Of a DNA stretch of 64,000 nt, positions 35,830 through 44,412 are shown piece after piece; positions within the stretch are counted from its first letter, which is position 1, and each line of letters starts with the position of its first letter. The notes under the pieces are model-generated. The model did no database searches. It was not told the DNA's origin and worked only from the letters and a program-made list of their open reading frames with translations. A program made the position numbers and the translations under genes. This stretch comes from Roseomonas sp. AR75 (GTDB taxonomy: Bacteria > Pseudomonadota > Alphaproteobacteria > Acetobacterales > Acetobacteraceae). Location of the stretch: contig NZ_STGB01000002.1 of the NCBI RefSeq assembly GCF_005222815.1, forward strand, positions 186,001 to 250,000, written 5' to 3'.

Positions 35830-36798
35830 ATGTCGGTCTTCAGCCGTCGCGCGACGCTCGCCGCCCCTGCCCTGCTGCTGCCCTTCGCCGCCCGCGCGCA
35901 AGGCGCCTGGCCGACGCGCTCGATCCGCCTGGTCGTGCCCTTCTCGGCCGGCGGCGCGGCGGACAGCTCGGCGCGCGTGCTGACGGGGCGGATGGGCGAG
36001 AAGCTCGGCCAGGTGATCGCGGTGGAGAACCGCACCGGCGCCTCCGGCTCGCTCGGCGGGCTGGAGGTCGCGCGGGCGACGGATGGCCATACCTTCCTGT
36101 GGGATGCGTCGAGCCACATCGTGAACCCGACGCTGCTGCCAAACCTGCCCTTCGACTATGCGACGGCCTTCACGCCGATCTCGCTGGTGGTGCTGTTCCC
36201 CTCCGCCGTCGCGGTGAAGAACGACTTCCCGGCGCGCACGCTGGCGGAGTTCGTGGCGGCGGCGAAGGCGCGGCCGGGCGCGATCACGGTCGGCACGCAG
36301 GGCAATGCGACGGCGGGGCATCTCGGGCTGCTGGCCTTCGCCAAGGTGGCGGGGATCGAGGTGATCCACGTGCCCTATCGCGGCGGCGCCGCGGCGGCGC
36401 AGGACCTGGCGAGCGGCGCGATCGACGCGGTGTTCACCACGCTGGTCTCGGCCGGGCCGGTGGTGGATTCCGGCCGCGCGCGCTTCCTTGCCGTGGGCAC
36501 GACGGAGCGGGTGGAGAGCCGGCCACAGGTGCCGACCATCGCGGAGAGCGGGTATCCCGGCTTCGAATCCAACGAATGGGCCGGGCTGTTCGCGCCTTCG
36601 CGCACGCCGGAAGCAGTGGTGGCGCGGATGTACGACGCGCTGACCGACGCCATCGCGGTGCCGGCGAACCGCCAGCGGCTGATCCAGATCGGCTGCGTGC
36701 CAGTGGCGAGCCGCCCGGCGGAGTTCGCGCGCTTCGTCACCGAGGGCCGCGCGGCGATGGCGACGCTGGTGCGGGAGGCGAATATCCGGGTGGATTGA
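35830..36798 (+). CDS. Bug family tripartite tricarboxylate transporter receptor
   Basis: A 322-residue periplasmic receptor. The signal is SVFSRRATLAAPALLLPFAARA, the mature start AWPTRSIRLVVPFSAGGAAD, and the blocks VENRTGASGS and HVPYRGGAAAAQ. I prefer ATG 35830: AGGAGA at 35817-35822 is seven bases before it, but only one base before the in-frame ATG at 35824. It resembles the 32468 receptor (shared NLPFDYATAFTPIS), so these two may be paralogues for related acids. Confidence 0.9.
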   Translation: MSVFSRRATLAAPALLLPFAARAQGAWPTRSIRLVVPFSAGGAADSSARVLTGRMGEKLGQVIAVENRTGASGSLGGLEVARATDGHTFLWDASSHIVNPTLLPNLPFDYATAFTPISLVVLFPSAVAVKNDFPARTLAEFVAAAKARPGAITVGTQGNATAGHLGLLAFAKVAGIEVIHVPYRGGAAAAQDLASGAIDAVFTTLVSAGPVVDSGRARFLAVGTTERVESRPQVPTIAESGYPGFESNEWAGLFAPSRTPEAVVARMYDALTDAIAVPANRQRLIQIGCVPVASRPAEFARFVTEGRAAMATLVREANIRVD

Positions 36799-36845
36799 GG
36801 GTTTCGGCGCCACGCGCGGAGGCGACGCTCTTGCGTTGCTGCACG

Positions 36846-36886
36846 CCCCCCTCACCCAACCCTCTCCCCCCTGTGGGAGGAGAGGG
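36846..36886 (-). repeat. dispersed GC palindromic repeat, copy 8 (divergent)
   Basis: CCCCCTCACCCAACCCTCTCCCCCCTGTGGGAGGAGAGGG. It has the same overall plan as the other copies but several changes in stem and tail. It lies between the last Bug gene and the EamA transporter. Confidence 0.65.
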
Positions 36887-36913
36887 CTTGCCTGACGGAT
36901 TGGACGGACGGTC

Positions 36914-37783
36914 CTGACCCAGCAGCCCAACCAGCACCTGGCCGGCATCCTGCTGATGTCGGCCGCGGTGCTCTGCTTCACGCTGAACGACGTGCTGGGG
37001 AAGTGGCTGGTCGCCACCTACACCGTCGCGCAGGTGCTGGTGCTGCGGAGCATCGCGGCGCTGGTGGTGCTGGCGCCGATGGTGCGGCGCGAGGGCTTGG
37101 AGCATCTGCTGCGGCCGAAGCGGCCCGGCCTGCAGGCGCTGCGCGTCGCCTTCGGCACGGTGGAGGTGGGTGCCTTCTACTGGGCGGTGTCGATGATGCC
37201 GCTGGCGGATACGCTCGCCTTCTGGATGGCGATGCCGATCTTCGTCGCCGTCGCCTCCGCCGTGGTGCTGAAGGAGAGGCTGGAGCCGGCGCGGCTGGCG
37301 GCGGTGGTGCTGGGCTTCGTCGGCGTGGTTCTGGCGCTCGGTGCCGGGCTCGACCATGGCTGGAAGCCGACGCTGGTCGCGCTGGTCGGCGTCTCCGTCT
37401 ACACGGCCTATCTGCTGATGACGCGCGCGCTGCGCGCGACGCCGGCCGGGGTGATGGCGGTGTACCAGATGACCGGCGCGATGCTGTTCGGCCTGGTGCT
37501 GGCGCCCTTCGGATGGGTCACGCCGACCTGGTTCGATGCGGGGCTGCTGATGCTGCTCGGCGTGGTCGGCGCGGGCGCGCATGTGATGGTGACGAAGTCG
37601 CTGGCGCTGGCACCGGCCGCGGTGGTGGTGCCCTGGCAATACGCGATGATCCTGTGGGGCATCCTGTTCGGCTGGATCTTCTTCGGCGACGTGCCGGAGC
37701 CGCTGATGCTGGTGGGCGTCGCGGTGATCGTCGGCGCGGGGCTTTGGCTGACGCGGCTGGAGATGCGAGGCACGCGGGGGTAG
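36914..37783 (+). CDS. EamA/DMT family transporter
   Basis: An inner-membrane exporter of the drug/metabolite superfamily with two EamA repeats, about ten hydrophobic helices in all (first ends NDVLGKWLVAT; mid-protein VVLKERLEPARLAAVVLG; last block WIFFGDVPEPLMLVG). The first ATG (36956, 275 residues) would cut into helix 1. The in-frame sequence before it (LTQQPNQHLAGILL) completes that helix and has no ATG, GTG or TTG, so a CTG start at 36914 (289 residues) is likelier. The substrate is unknown. Confidence 0.82.
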   Translation: MTQQPNQHLAGILLMSAAVLCFTLNDVLGKWLVATYTVAQVLVLRSIAALVVLAPMVRREGLEHLLRPKRPGLQALRVAFGTVEVGAFYWAVSMMPLADTLAFWMAMPIFVAVASAVVLKERLEPARLAAVVLGFVGVVLALGAGLDHGWKPTLVALVGVSVYTAYLLMTRALRATPAGVMAVYQMTGAMLFGLVLAPFGWVTPTWFDAGLLMLLGVVGAGAHVMVTKSLALAPAAVVVPWQYAMILWGILFGWIFFGDVPEPLMLVGVAVIVGAGLWLTRLEMRGTRG

Positions 37784-37788
37784 GCGCC

Positions 37789-38196
37789 CTACTCCCGGAG
37801 CTTCGCCACCCAGCGACCCGGGACATGCGCTGCCTCGTCATGCCCCGGCCAAGGCGGCATCGTCACGCCCACCGCTTCGAAGGGAACATCACCGACGCAG
37901 CGGAACTGGAAGCGTGTGCCGAGCGGAATCGAAAGGCTGACGCCCGGCACCAGCGGCGTCATCTCCTCGCGGCCGGCCTGGCTGCGCCACATCTCGCCAC
38001 GGCCGCCGACGACATACCAGAGTTCCTCCACGGTGCGGTGCTCGACGGCGATGGAGACCTCGCCGGGCGCCAGGCGGAAATGCGCCATGCTGCCGCCGGC
38101 GAGGCGCAGCAGCACGCGCACCTCCGAGCCATCGGGCGCAAGGACATCGGGCGCGTCGGGAAGCGGCTTCGTGGCGAAGGGCGGCGGCGCGGACAT
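37789..38196 (-). CDS. small cupin-domain protein (metal site degenerate)
   Basis: A 135-residue single cupin barrel. The first motif region reads AVEHRTVEELWYVVGGRGEMW and the second PGVSLSIPLGTRFQFR. Of the usual HxH, E and H ligands, only one His and a Glu remain, so metal binding is doubtful. The start is ATG 38196. It lies downstream of the ribosomal operon on the same strand but beyond a good terminator, so it is probably transcribed separately. Confidence 0.72.
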   Translation of the reverse strand: MSAPPPFATKPLPDAPDVLAPDGSEVRVLLRLAGGSMAHFRLAPGEVSIAVEHRTVEELWYVVGGRGEMWRSQAGREEMTPLVPGVSLSIPLGTRFQFRCVGDVPFEAVGVTMPPWPGHDEAAHVPGRWVAKLRE

Positions 38197-38221
38197 GGCG
38201 GAAGGATGCCTCGGCAAGGCC

Positions 38222-38250
38222 GAAAAGAGAAAGGGCGCCTTGCGGCGCCC
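38222..38250 (-). terminator. intrinsic terminator after rplQ
   Basis: On the minus strand a 7-bp GC stem (GGGCGCC / GGCGCCC) with loop GCAA is followed by TTTCTCTTTT (38223-38232). It lies about 95 bases after the rplQ stop and is the clearest rho-independent terminator in the window. It should end the long ribosomal transcript. Confidence 0.8.
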
Positions 38251-38256
38251 CTTGAA

Positions 38257-38329
38257 CCCCCACCCCGACCAACCTTCGGCCTCCAACGCCTTCGGCGTTG
38301 AAGCCCCCGCACGCGGGAGAGGGAGCAGG
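38257..38329 (-). repeat. dispersed GC palindromic repeat, copy 9, interrupted
   Basis: CCCCCACCCCGACC (38257-38270) and CCCCCGCACGCGGGAGAGGGAGCAGG (38304-38329) are the two ends of the repeat. Between them are 33 bases containing a different palindrome (CAACGCC TTC GGCGTTG, 38284-38300). It sits just past the rplQ stop, before the terminator. Confidence 0.75.
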
Positions 38330-38343
38330 CCGCGCGGCGTGGC

Positions 38344-38766
38344 TTACTCCTCGCCCTCGTCCTCGGTCGCCTCGGGCTTCGGGCCGCTGTCCTGGCCCTT
38401 GGCGGAGAGGTCGCGCTCGACCAGTTCGATCACCGCCATGGTTGCGGCGTCGCCGTAGCGCATCCCGGCCTTCAGCACGCGGGTATAGCCGCCATTGCGG
38501 GCCTTGTAGCGCTCCGCGACCGTGGTGAAGAGCTTGTCCACCACCTTCTCGTCGCGGATCTGGGCCAGCGCCTGGCGGCGCGCATGCAGGCCGCCGCGCT
38601 TGCCGAGCGTGATGATGCGCTCGACATACGGGCGCAGCTCCTTCGCCTTGGGCAGCGTGGTGGTGATCTGCTCGTGCTTGATCAGGCTGGTCGCCATGTT
38701 GCGCAGCATCGCCACCCGGTGGGTGGAGGTGACGCCGAGCTTACGGCCGGAAACGCCGTGACGCAT
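38344..38766 (-). CDS. rplQ: 50S ribosomal protein L17
   Basis: 140 residues. The N-terminal [17 protein letters not shown] is the L17 signature, and the central [18 protein letters not shown] is conserved. It packs at the exit-tunnel side of the 50S subunit. About 13 residues are added at the C-terminus compared with E. coli, ending in an acidic EATEDEGEE tail. It is the last gene of the alpha operon, 26 bases after rpoA. Confidence 0.97.
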   Translation of the reverse strand: MRHGVSGRKLGVTSTHRVAMLRNMATSLIKHEQITTTLPKAKELRPYVERIITLGKRGGLHARRQALAQIRDEKVVDKLFTTVAERYKARNGGYTRVLKAGMRYGDAATMAVIELVERDLSAKGQDSGPKPEATEDEGEE

Positions 38767-38792
38767 GATACCGTGTCCCTATGTCCCGAGCC

Positions 38793-39806
38793 TCAGAACG
38801 GCTCTTCGAGCTTCTTCGCGAGATCCTCGATGTTCTCCGGCGGCCAGCCCGGCACGGTCATGCCGAGGCCGAGGCCCATGGAGGCGAGGACTTCCTTGAT
38901 CTCGTTCAGCGACTTGCGGCCGAAATTCGGCGTGCGGAGCATCTCCTGCTCGGTCTTCTGCACGAGGTCGCCGATATAGACGATGTTGTCGTTCTTCAGG
39001 CAGTTGGCGGAGCGCACGCTGAGCTCCAGCTCGTCCACCTTGCGCAGCAGGTTGCGGTTGAAGGGCAGGTCGTCCCGCACTTCCTCCACCACGCGCTGGC
39101 GCGGCTCCTCGAAGTTGATGAAGAGCTGCAGCTGCTCCTGCAGGATGCGGGCTGCGATGCCGACCGCGTCCTCCGGGGTGACGGTGCCGTCGGTCTCGAC
39201 GGTCAGGACCAGCTTGTCGTAGTCGGTCTTCTGGCCGACGCGGGTGGGCTGCACCTGGTAGGCCACGCGGCGCACCGGCGAGTAGATCGCATCCACCGGG
39301 ATCAGACCGATCGGCGCATCCTCCGGCCGGTTGTCGGCGGCGGGGACGTAGCCCTTGCCGGTCTCGACCGTGAGTTCCATCGAAAGCTTCGCGCCGTCGT
39401 CCAGCGTGCACAGCACGAGGTCGGGGTTGGCGATCTCGATGTCGCCGGTGGTCTGGATCTGGCCGGCGGTCACCTCGCCGGGGCCGGTCGCGGTCAGCGC
39501 GAGGCGCTTGGCGCCGTCGCCCTGGTAGCGGATGGCGAGCTGCTTCACGTTCAGGACGATGTCCGTCACGTCCTCGCGCACGCCCTGGATGGAGCTGAAT
39601 TCGTGCAGCACGCCGTCGATGCGGATGCCGGTGACGGCCGCGCCCTGCAGGGAGGACAGCAGGATCCGCCGCAGCGCGTTGCCGAGCGTCATGCCGAAGC
39701 CGCGCTCCAGCGGCTCGGCCACGATCGTGGCGGTGCGCGTGGGATCGGCGCCGAGCTCGATGTCCTTCTTGGTCTCGATCAGCGAGCGCCAGTTCTTTTC
39801 GATCAT
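38793..39806 (-). CDS. rpoA: RNA polymerase alpha subunit
   Basis: 337 residues. The N-terminal domain (residues about 1-235) makes the alpha dimer and binds beta and beta' ([24 protein letters not shown]). The C-terminal domain (about 250-325) has the helix-hairpin-helix [13 protein letters not shown] stretch and [19 protein letters not shown], used for UP-element DNA and activators. The length is normal. It lies between rpsK and rplQ as in most alphaproteobacteria. Confidence 0.98.
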   Translation of the reverse strand: MIEKNWRSLIETKKDIELGADPTRTATIVAEPLERGFGMTLGNALRRILLSSLQGAAVTGIRIDGVLHEFSSIQGVREDVTDIVLNVKQLAIRYQGDGAKRLALTATGPGEVTAGQIQTTGDIEIANPDLVLCTLDDGAKLSMELTVETGKGYVPAADNRPEDAPIGLIPVDAIYSPVRRVAYQVQPTRVGQKTDYDKLVLTVETDGTVTPEDAVGIAARILQEQLQLFINFEEPRQRVVEEVRDDLPFNRNLLRKVDELELSVRSANCLKNDNIVYIGDLVQKTEQEMLRTPNFGRKSLNEIKEVLASMGLGLGMTVPGWPPENIEDLAKKLEEPF

Positions 39807-39843
39807 CTCTTTCCTCGTCCCGGAAGCGCGGCGCGGCGGTGGC

Positions 39844-39862
39844 GGCGGGGCGATGCCCCGCC
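39844..39862 (-). promoter_or_regulatory. hairpin in the rpsK-rpoA gap
   Basis: A perfect 8-bp stem GGCGGGGC / GCCCCGCC with a 3-base loop, 37 bases before the rpoA start. It may act in mRNA processing or translation control; function is not shown. Confidence 0.35.
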
Positions 39863-39893
39863 GAACGTCACACGTGCGGTTTCCCGCGCGTCA

Positions 39894-40298
39894 TCAGACG
39901 CGACGGCGCTTGCGCGGGCGGCAACCATTGTGCGGGATGGGCGTCACGTCCTTGATGGCCGTGACGTAGAAGCCGACGGCCTGCAGGGCGCGCAGCGCCG
40001 ATTCGCGGCCCGAGCCGGGGCCGCTGACCTGGATCTCCAGCGTCTCCATGCCGTGCTCGCGGGCCTTCTTGCCGGCGTCCTCGGCGGCGACCTGAGCGGC
40101 GTACGGGGTGGACTTCCGGCTGCCCTTGAAGCCCTGGCTGCCGGCCGACGACCAAGCAATGGCGTTGCCCTGCGCGTCGGTGATGGTCACCACCGTGTTG
40201 TTGAAGCTGGCGAGAACATGCGCCACGCCGGAGCTGATGTTCTTCCGCTCCTTCTTGCGCGGGCGGTTGCCGGCGCCACCGCGGGGTTCGCGAGCCAT
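39894..40298 (-). CDS. rpsK: 30S ribosomal protein S11
   Basis: 134 residues. The core [21 protein letters not shown] and the C-terminal [18 protein letters not shown] are S11 signatures. It binds the platform of the 30S subunit with S6 and S18. It begins one base after rpsM ends, so the two are translationally coupled. Confidence 0.98.
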   Translation of the reverse strand: MAREPRGGAGNRPRKKERKNISSGVAHVLASFNNTVVTITDAQGNAIAWSSAGSQGFKGSRKSTPYAAQVAAEDAGKKAREHGMETLEIQVSGPGSGRESALRALQAVGFYVTAIKDVTPIPHNGCRPRKRRRV

Positions 40299-40299
40299 C

Positions 40300-40677
40300 T
40301 TACTTCGTCACCTTCTTCTTGCCGGCGATCGCGACCGCCTTGCCCTTGCGCGTGCGGGCATTCGTGTGGGTGCGCTGGCCGCGGACCGGCAGGCCCTTGC
40401 GGTGACGCAGGCCGCGATAGCAGGCCATGTCCATCAGCCGCTTCTTGTTCATCGCCTCTTCGCGGCGGAGATCGCCCTCGACGCGGTATTCGCGGTCGAT
40501 CAGCTCGCGGATGCGCAGCACCTCGTCGTCGGTGAGCTGGTTCACGCGACGCTCCTCGGGGATGCCAAGCTCCTCGATGATGTCCTTCGCGTTCTTCGGA
40601 CCGATGCCGTAGATGTAACGGAGCGAGATGGCGACCCGCTTGTTGGTCGGGATGTTCACGCCGGCGATGCGCGCCAC
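40300..40677 (-). CDS. rpsM: 30S ribosomal protein S13
   Basis: 125 residues. It opens [15 protein letters not shown] and closes [19 protein letters not shown], both S13 signatures. It sits in the 30S head and contacts the 50S subunit and P-site tRNA. It is the first gene of the alpha-operon segment, 161 bases after adk. That gap holds a promoter-like sequence and two palindromes. Confidence 0.98.
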   Translation of the reverse strand: MARIAGVNIPTNKRVAISLRYIYGIGPKNAKDIIEELGIPEERRVNQLTDDEVLRIRELIDREYRVEGDLRREEAMNKKRLMDMACYRGLRHRKGLPVRGQRTHTNARTRKGKAVAIAGKKKVTK

Positions 40678-40694
40678 GATGCGTCTCTCCTCAC

Positions 40695-40732
40695 GGGGCC
40701 GGCCGGCCCCTCGTGCAGCCGACCGGGGTCGG
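40695..40732 (-). promoter_or_regulatory. two adjacent palindromes in the rpsM leader
   Basis: GGGGCCGGCCGGCCCC (40695-40710, perfect) and CCGACC GG GGTCGG (40719-40732, perfect) lie between the candidate promoter and the rpsM ATG (40677). They could form leader structures for feedback control by a ribosomal protein; this is inference from place only. Confidence 0.4.
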
Positions 40733-40801
40733 CAAGGTGATCAACCAGTTGTTGCAACGGCGAAGGGCGGCCGGAGACACGCCCCTGACCGCGAGGGCGG
40801 G

Positions 40802-40831
40802 GCATTACCCCCTGCCCGCCTATCGAGTCAA
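40802..40831 (-). promoter_or_regulatory. candidate promoter for rpsM-rpsK-rpoA-rplQ
   Basis: On the minus strand TTGACT (40826-40831), an 18-base spacer rich in G (CGATAGGCGGGCAGGGGG) and TAATGC (40802-40807). It lies in the adk-rpsM gap, 125 bases upstream of rpsM. It is very similar to the candidate promoter upstream of rpsL. Confidence 0.6.
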
Positions 40832-40838
40832 GATCCCG

Positions 40839-41489
40839 TCAGCCCGTCCCCAATATGGCGCGGATCTGGCGCGTGACCTCGTCCATCTCCGCCATGCCGT
40901 CCACCGCCCGGAGCTTGCCCTGCGCCTTGTAGAAGGGCAGCAGCGGCGCCGTCTGGCGGTGATAGGCCTCGAGCCGCGCGGAGACCGTCTCCGCCTTGTC
41001 GTCGGCGCGGCGGATGAACTCCGTGCTGCCGCAGACATCGCACACCCCGACCTTGGCGGTCGGCTTGAAGCTGTCGTGATAGCCGGCGCCGCATTTGGCG
41101 CAGGTGAAGCGACCGGCGATGCGATCCACCAGCGCGGCGTCGTCCACCTGCAACTCGATCACATGGTCGAGCGCCATTGCCTGGTCGCGCAGCATGACGT
41201 CGAGCGACTCGGCCTGCGGCACGGTGCGCGGGAAGCCGTCCAGGATGAAGCCCTTGACGCAGTCCGGCTGCTGCACGCGCTTGGCGAGCATGGCGGTGAC
41301 GATCGCGTCCGGCACCAGGTCACCACGCTCCATGATGGCCTTGGCTTCGCGGCCGAGGTCCGAGCCCGACTTCACCTCGGCGCGCAGCATGTCGCCGGTG
41401 GAGATCTGGGCGATGCCGTAGGCCTCCTCCAGCCGCTTGGCCTGCGTCCCTTTTCCGGCGCCCGGGGGGCCAAGAAGGATCAGGCGCAT
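40839..41489 (-). CDS. adk: adenylate kinase
   Basis: 216 residues, long-lid form. It interconverts ATP + AMP and 2 ADP. The P-loop is G7-PPGAGKG-T15 and the AMP-site block is [11 protein letters not shown]. The LID carries four cysteines (CAKC and CDVC), so it is a zinc-stabilised lid, common in Gram-positives and some alphaproteobacteria. I start at ATG 41489, giving the normal [11 protein letters not shown]-terminus. It sits between secY and rpsM as usual. Confidence 0.97.
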   Translation of the reverse strand: MRLILLGPPGAGKGTQAKRLEEAYGIAQISTGDMLRAEVKSGSDLGREAKAIMERGDLVPDAIVTAMLAKRVQQPDCVKGFILDGFPRTVPQAESLDVMLRDQAMALDHVIELQVDDAALVDRIAGRFTCAKCGAGYHDSFKPTAKVGVCDVCGSTEFIRRADDKAETVSARLEAYHRQTAPLLPFYKAQGKLRAVDGMAEMDEVTRQIRAILGTG

Positions 41490-41610
41490 CACGCAATCTC
41501 CGCACGGCGGTTCGCGCAGCGGACCGAGGCCGCGAATGCGGCCCGCCGCCGGTGCGGCGAGCCAAGCCCGGGGATGCGGGCGCCGGCGCTTGAGGCACCG
41601 ACCAGGCTTC

Positions 41611-42978
41611 TCATCGTCCGCGTCCCCCCGGTTGCGTGCCGCGGCCACCGAGCCGGGCCTTCTTGATGAGCCCCTCATACTGGTGGGCGAAGAGATGGGA
41701 CTGGATCTGCGCCACCGTGTCCATGGTGACGGAGACGATGATCAGCAGGGAGGTGCCGCCGAAGTAGAAGGGCACGTTGTACTGCGAGATCAGGATCTCC
41801 GGCAGGATGCAGATCACCGCAAGGTAGATCGCGCCCACGGTCGTCAGGCGTGTCAGCACACGGTCGAAATACTCCGCCGTCGGCTGGCCGGGGCGGATCC
41901 CCGGGACGAAACCGCCGTACTTGCGCAGATTGTCCGCCGTCTCCTGCGGGTTGAACACGACCGCGGTATAGAAGAAGGCGAAGAATACGATGCCGACCAG
42001 GTAGAGCAGCATGTAGAGCGGCTGCCCGTGCGCCAGCATGTTCGCCATGTCGCCGAGGAAGGAGGGCTCCGTCCGGTCGGTCTGGAAGGCCGCGAATGTC
42101 GCCGGCAGCAGCAGCAGCGAGGAGGCGAAGATCGGCGGCATCACGCCCGCGGTGTTCAGCTTCAGCGGCAGATGCGTGGTCTCGCCGCCCATCATGCGGT
42201 TGCCGACCTGGCGCTTCGGATACTGCACGGGGATGCGGCGCTGCGCGCGCTCGATGAAGACCACGGCGGCGATGATCAGCAGCGCCGCGAGCAGGAAGAA
42301 GATGATGAAGAAGGTGGAAAGAGCGCCGGTCCGCCCGAGCTCCAGCGTGGAGGCCAGCGCACTCGGCAGGTTCGCCACGATGCCGGCGAAGATGATGAGG
42401 CTGATGCCGTTGCCGACGCCCCGCGCGGTGATCTGCTCGCCGAGCCACATCAGGAACATGGTGCCGCCGGTCAGCGTGATGACGCAGGACAGGCGGAAGA
42501 ACATGCCGGGCTCTGCCACCGCGGGCGCGAAGGTGCCGCGCAGCGATTCGAGGCCCACGGCGATGCCGTATGCCTGGAAGATCGCGATGACCAGCGTGAG
42601 GTAGCGGGTGTACTGGTTGAGCTTCTTGCGCCCCGTCTCGCCTTCCTTCTTCAGCGCCTCCCATGAGGGGATGGCCGCCGTCATCAGCTGCACGATGATC
42701 GAGGCGGAGATGTAGGGCATGATGTTCAGGGCGAAGACGGTCATGCGCCCGAGCGCGCCGCCCGTGAACATGTCGAACATGCCGAGGATGCCGCCGCCCA
42801 TCTGCTGCAGCAGCTCGCCCATCACGCCGGCATCGACGCCCGGCACCGGCACATAGGAGCCGATCCGGTACACGATCAGCGCACCGAGCGTGAACCAGAT
42901 GCGCTTCTTGAGCTCGGTCGCCTTGGCCAGGACGCCGAGGTTGAGATTGGCCGCGAGTTGTTCGGCGGCGGACGCCAT
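41611..42978 (-). CDS. secY: preprotein translocase subunit SecY
   Basis: 455 residues with ten transmembrane helices forming the SecYEG protein-conducting channel. Family marks are [16 protein letters not shown] (plug region), the cytoplasmic loop [19 protein letters not shown] and the final [19 protein letters not shown]. It is in its normal place after rplO, but the 108-base gap before it contains a strong hairpin. Confidence 0.97.
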   Translation of the reverse strand: MASAAEQLAANLNLGVLAKATELKKRIWFTLGALIVYRIGSYVPVPGVDAGVMGELLQQMGGGILGMFDMFTGGALGRMTVFALNIMPYISASIIVQLMTAAIPSWEALKKEGETGRKKLNQYTRYLTLVIAIFQAYGIAVGLESLRGTFAPAVAEPGMFFRLSCVITLTGGTMFLMWLGEQITARGVGNGISLIIFAGIVANLPSALASTLELGRTGALSTFFIIFFLLAALLIIAAVVFIERAQRRIPVQYPKRQVGNRMMGGETTHLPLKLNTAGVMPPIFASSLLLLPATFAAFQTDRTEPSFLGDMANMLAHGQPLYMLLYLVGIVFFAFFYTAVVFNPQETADNLRKYGGFVPGIRPGQPTAEYFDRVLTRLTTVGAIYLAVICILPEILISQYNVPFYFGGTSLLIIVSVTMDTVAQIQSHLFAHQYEGLIKKARLGGRGTQPGGRGR

Positions 42979-42996
42979 GCCTGTCTCTCCTCGCGC

Positions 42997-43031
42997 ATGC
43001 GGCGTCCCAGGCCGGGCCGGGGACGCCGCAT
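42997..43031 (-). promoter_or_regulatory. 12-bp perfect hairpin just upstream of secY
   Basis: ATGCGGCGTCCC (42997-43008) and GGGACGCCGCAT (43020-43031) pair perfectly around an 11-base GC loop. The base of the stem is six bases before the secY ribosome-binding site (GGAGA complement at 42986-42990). It has no following T-run, so a role in mRNA processing or translation level is likelier than termination. Confidence 0.5.
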
Positions 43032-43087
43032 CGCAGCCGTCTTAAGGTGACGCCCGCACCCCGCCGGTGCAAGGGCGCCTGCTCATC

Positions 43088-43585
43088 TCAGGCCTCGGCG
43101 GCCTCTTCCGTGGCGACGGGCATGGTGGTGGTCACCGTGCCGCCGGCCGCCTGTACCGCGGCGACCGCCGCGGCGGAGGCCCCGGTCACGGTGATGGTCA
43201 CCGCCCGCTTGATCTCGCCCTTCGCCAGCAGGCGCACGCCCACCAGCTTGGCAGAGGTCTTGACCAGCCCCGCAGCCTTCAGCGCCGCTTCGTCGATCGG
43301 CTGGCCTTCCGGCAGGCGCCCTTCCTCGATCGCGCGGTCGAGCGCGCCGAGGTTCAGCACCGCATAGTCCTTGCGGAACGGGTTGACGAAGCCGCGCTTC
43401 GGCATCCGGCGATAGATCGGGAGCTGGCCGCCCTCGAACCCGTTCAGCCGCACGCCGGTGCGGGCCTTCTGGCCCTTCACGCCGCGGCCGCCGGTCTTGC
43501 CCTTGCCGGAGCCGATGCCGCGCCCGATGCGCTTGAACTTGTCGCGCGCGCCGTCGTTGTCGCGGATCTCATTCAACTTGGGCAT
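43088..43585 (-). CDS. rplO: 50S ribosomal protein L15
   Basis: 165 residues. It has a Gly/Arg-rich N-terminus ([22 protein letters not shown]), the conserved [18 protein letters not shown], and an alanine-rich C-terminus about 20 residues longer than in E. coli. It is a late assembly protein of the 50S subunit. It starts two bases after rpmD. Confidence 0.97.
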   Translation of the reverse strand: MPKLNEIRDNDGARDKFKRIGRGIGSGKGKTGGRGVKGQKARTGVRLNGFEGGQLPIYRRMPKRGFVNPFRKDYAVLNLGALDRAIEEGRLPEGQPIDEAALKAAGLVKTSAKLVGVRLLAKGEIKRAVTITVTGASAAAVAAVQAAGGTVTTTMPVATEEAAEA

Positions 43586-43587
43586 GG

Positions 43588-43779
43588 TCAGCCCTCCACC
43601 TTCACCAGGTGCGCGACCTTGCGGATCATGCCGCGCACCGCGGGCGTGTCCTCAAGCTCGCGGGTGCGATGCATCTTGTTCAGGCCGAGGCCGATCAGCG
43701 TTTCGCGCTGACCGGGCTTGCGGCCGATCGGCGACCCGGTCTGGGTCACCTTCACGGTCTTCTTGCTGCTCTCAGACAT
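43588..43779 (-). CDS. rpmD: 50S ribosomal protein L30
   Basis: 63 residues. [30 protein letters not shown] is the L30 core, given here across residues about 8-37. It overlaps the end of rpsE by eight bases, which suggests coupled translation. Confidence 0.95.
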   Translation of the reverse strand: MSESSKKTVKVTQTGSPIGRKPGQRETLIGLGLNKMHRTRELEDTPAVRGMIRKVAHLVKVEG

Positions 43780-44401
43780 TCGCCTGCTCCGCCGCCGGCT
43801 CGGCTTCCTTCTTCGTGCCGAGCAGGTCGGTGACCTTCTTGCCGCGCCGCGCCGCCACCGCGCGCGGACTGGTGCAGTTGGACAGCGCCGCGAAGGTCGC
43901 CTTGACCATGTTGTGCGGGTTCGTCGTGCCGGTGCACTTGGCGACCACGTCGCCCATGCCCAGCGTCTCGAACACCGCGCGCATCGGACCGCCGGCGATG
44001 ATGCCGGTGCCCGCCGGCGCCGCGCGCAGGATCACGCGGCCCGCGCCGAACTCGCCGATGATGTCGTGGTGCAGCGTGCGGCCTTCCTTCATCGGCACGC
44101 GGATCATGCCGCGCTTGGCACGCTCCGTCGCCTTGCGGATCGCCTCCGGCACCTCGCGTGCCTTGCCCGCGCCCCAGCCGACGCGGCCCTTCTGGTCGCC
44201 CACGACGACCAGCGCCGCGAAGCTGAAGCGCCGGCCGCCCTTCACCACCTTGGCCACGCGGTTGATGGTGACGAGCTTGTCCTTCAGCTCGTCGCCTTCC
44301 GTGCGCTCCTGGCGCTGATCCCGATCGCGGTCGCGCCCGCGGCCACGACGGCGATCGCCGCCCTCGCCGCCTTCGCCGCCAGTCCTCGGCTCACGTGCCA
44401 T
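43772..44401 (-). CDS. rpsE: 30S ribosomal protein S5, with N-terminal extension
   Basis: 209 residues, against about 167 in E. coli. The core begins near residue 38 ([20 protein letters not shown]) and has the S5 motif [21 protein letters not shown]5 lies at the mRNA entry site and affects decoding accuracy. The first 37 residues are a low-complexity stretch of Gly, Arg, Asp and Glu ([18 protein letters not shown]). Extensions of this kind are known in alphaproteobacteria but vary. Confidence 0.96.
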   Translation of the reverse strand: MAREPRTGGEGGEGGDRRRGRGRDRDRDQRQERTEGDELKDKLVTINRVAKVVKGGRRFSFAALVVVGDQKGRVGWGAGKAREVPEAIRKATERAKRGMIRVPMKEGRTLHHDIIGEFGAGRVILRAAPAGTGIIAGGPMRAVFETLGMGDVVAKCTGTTNPHNMVKATFAALSNCTSPRAVAARRGKKVTDLLGTKKEAEPAAEQANV

Positions 44402-44412
44402 CGTTCAGTTCC

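Noticed and set aside
10173..38329. The recurring palindromes as a CRISPR array.
   Set aside because: The copies are kilobases apart, differ in orientation, have no regular spacers and no cas genes nearby.
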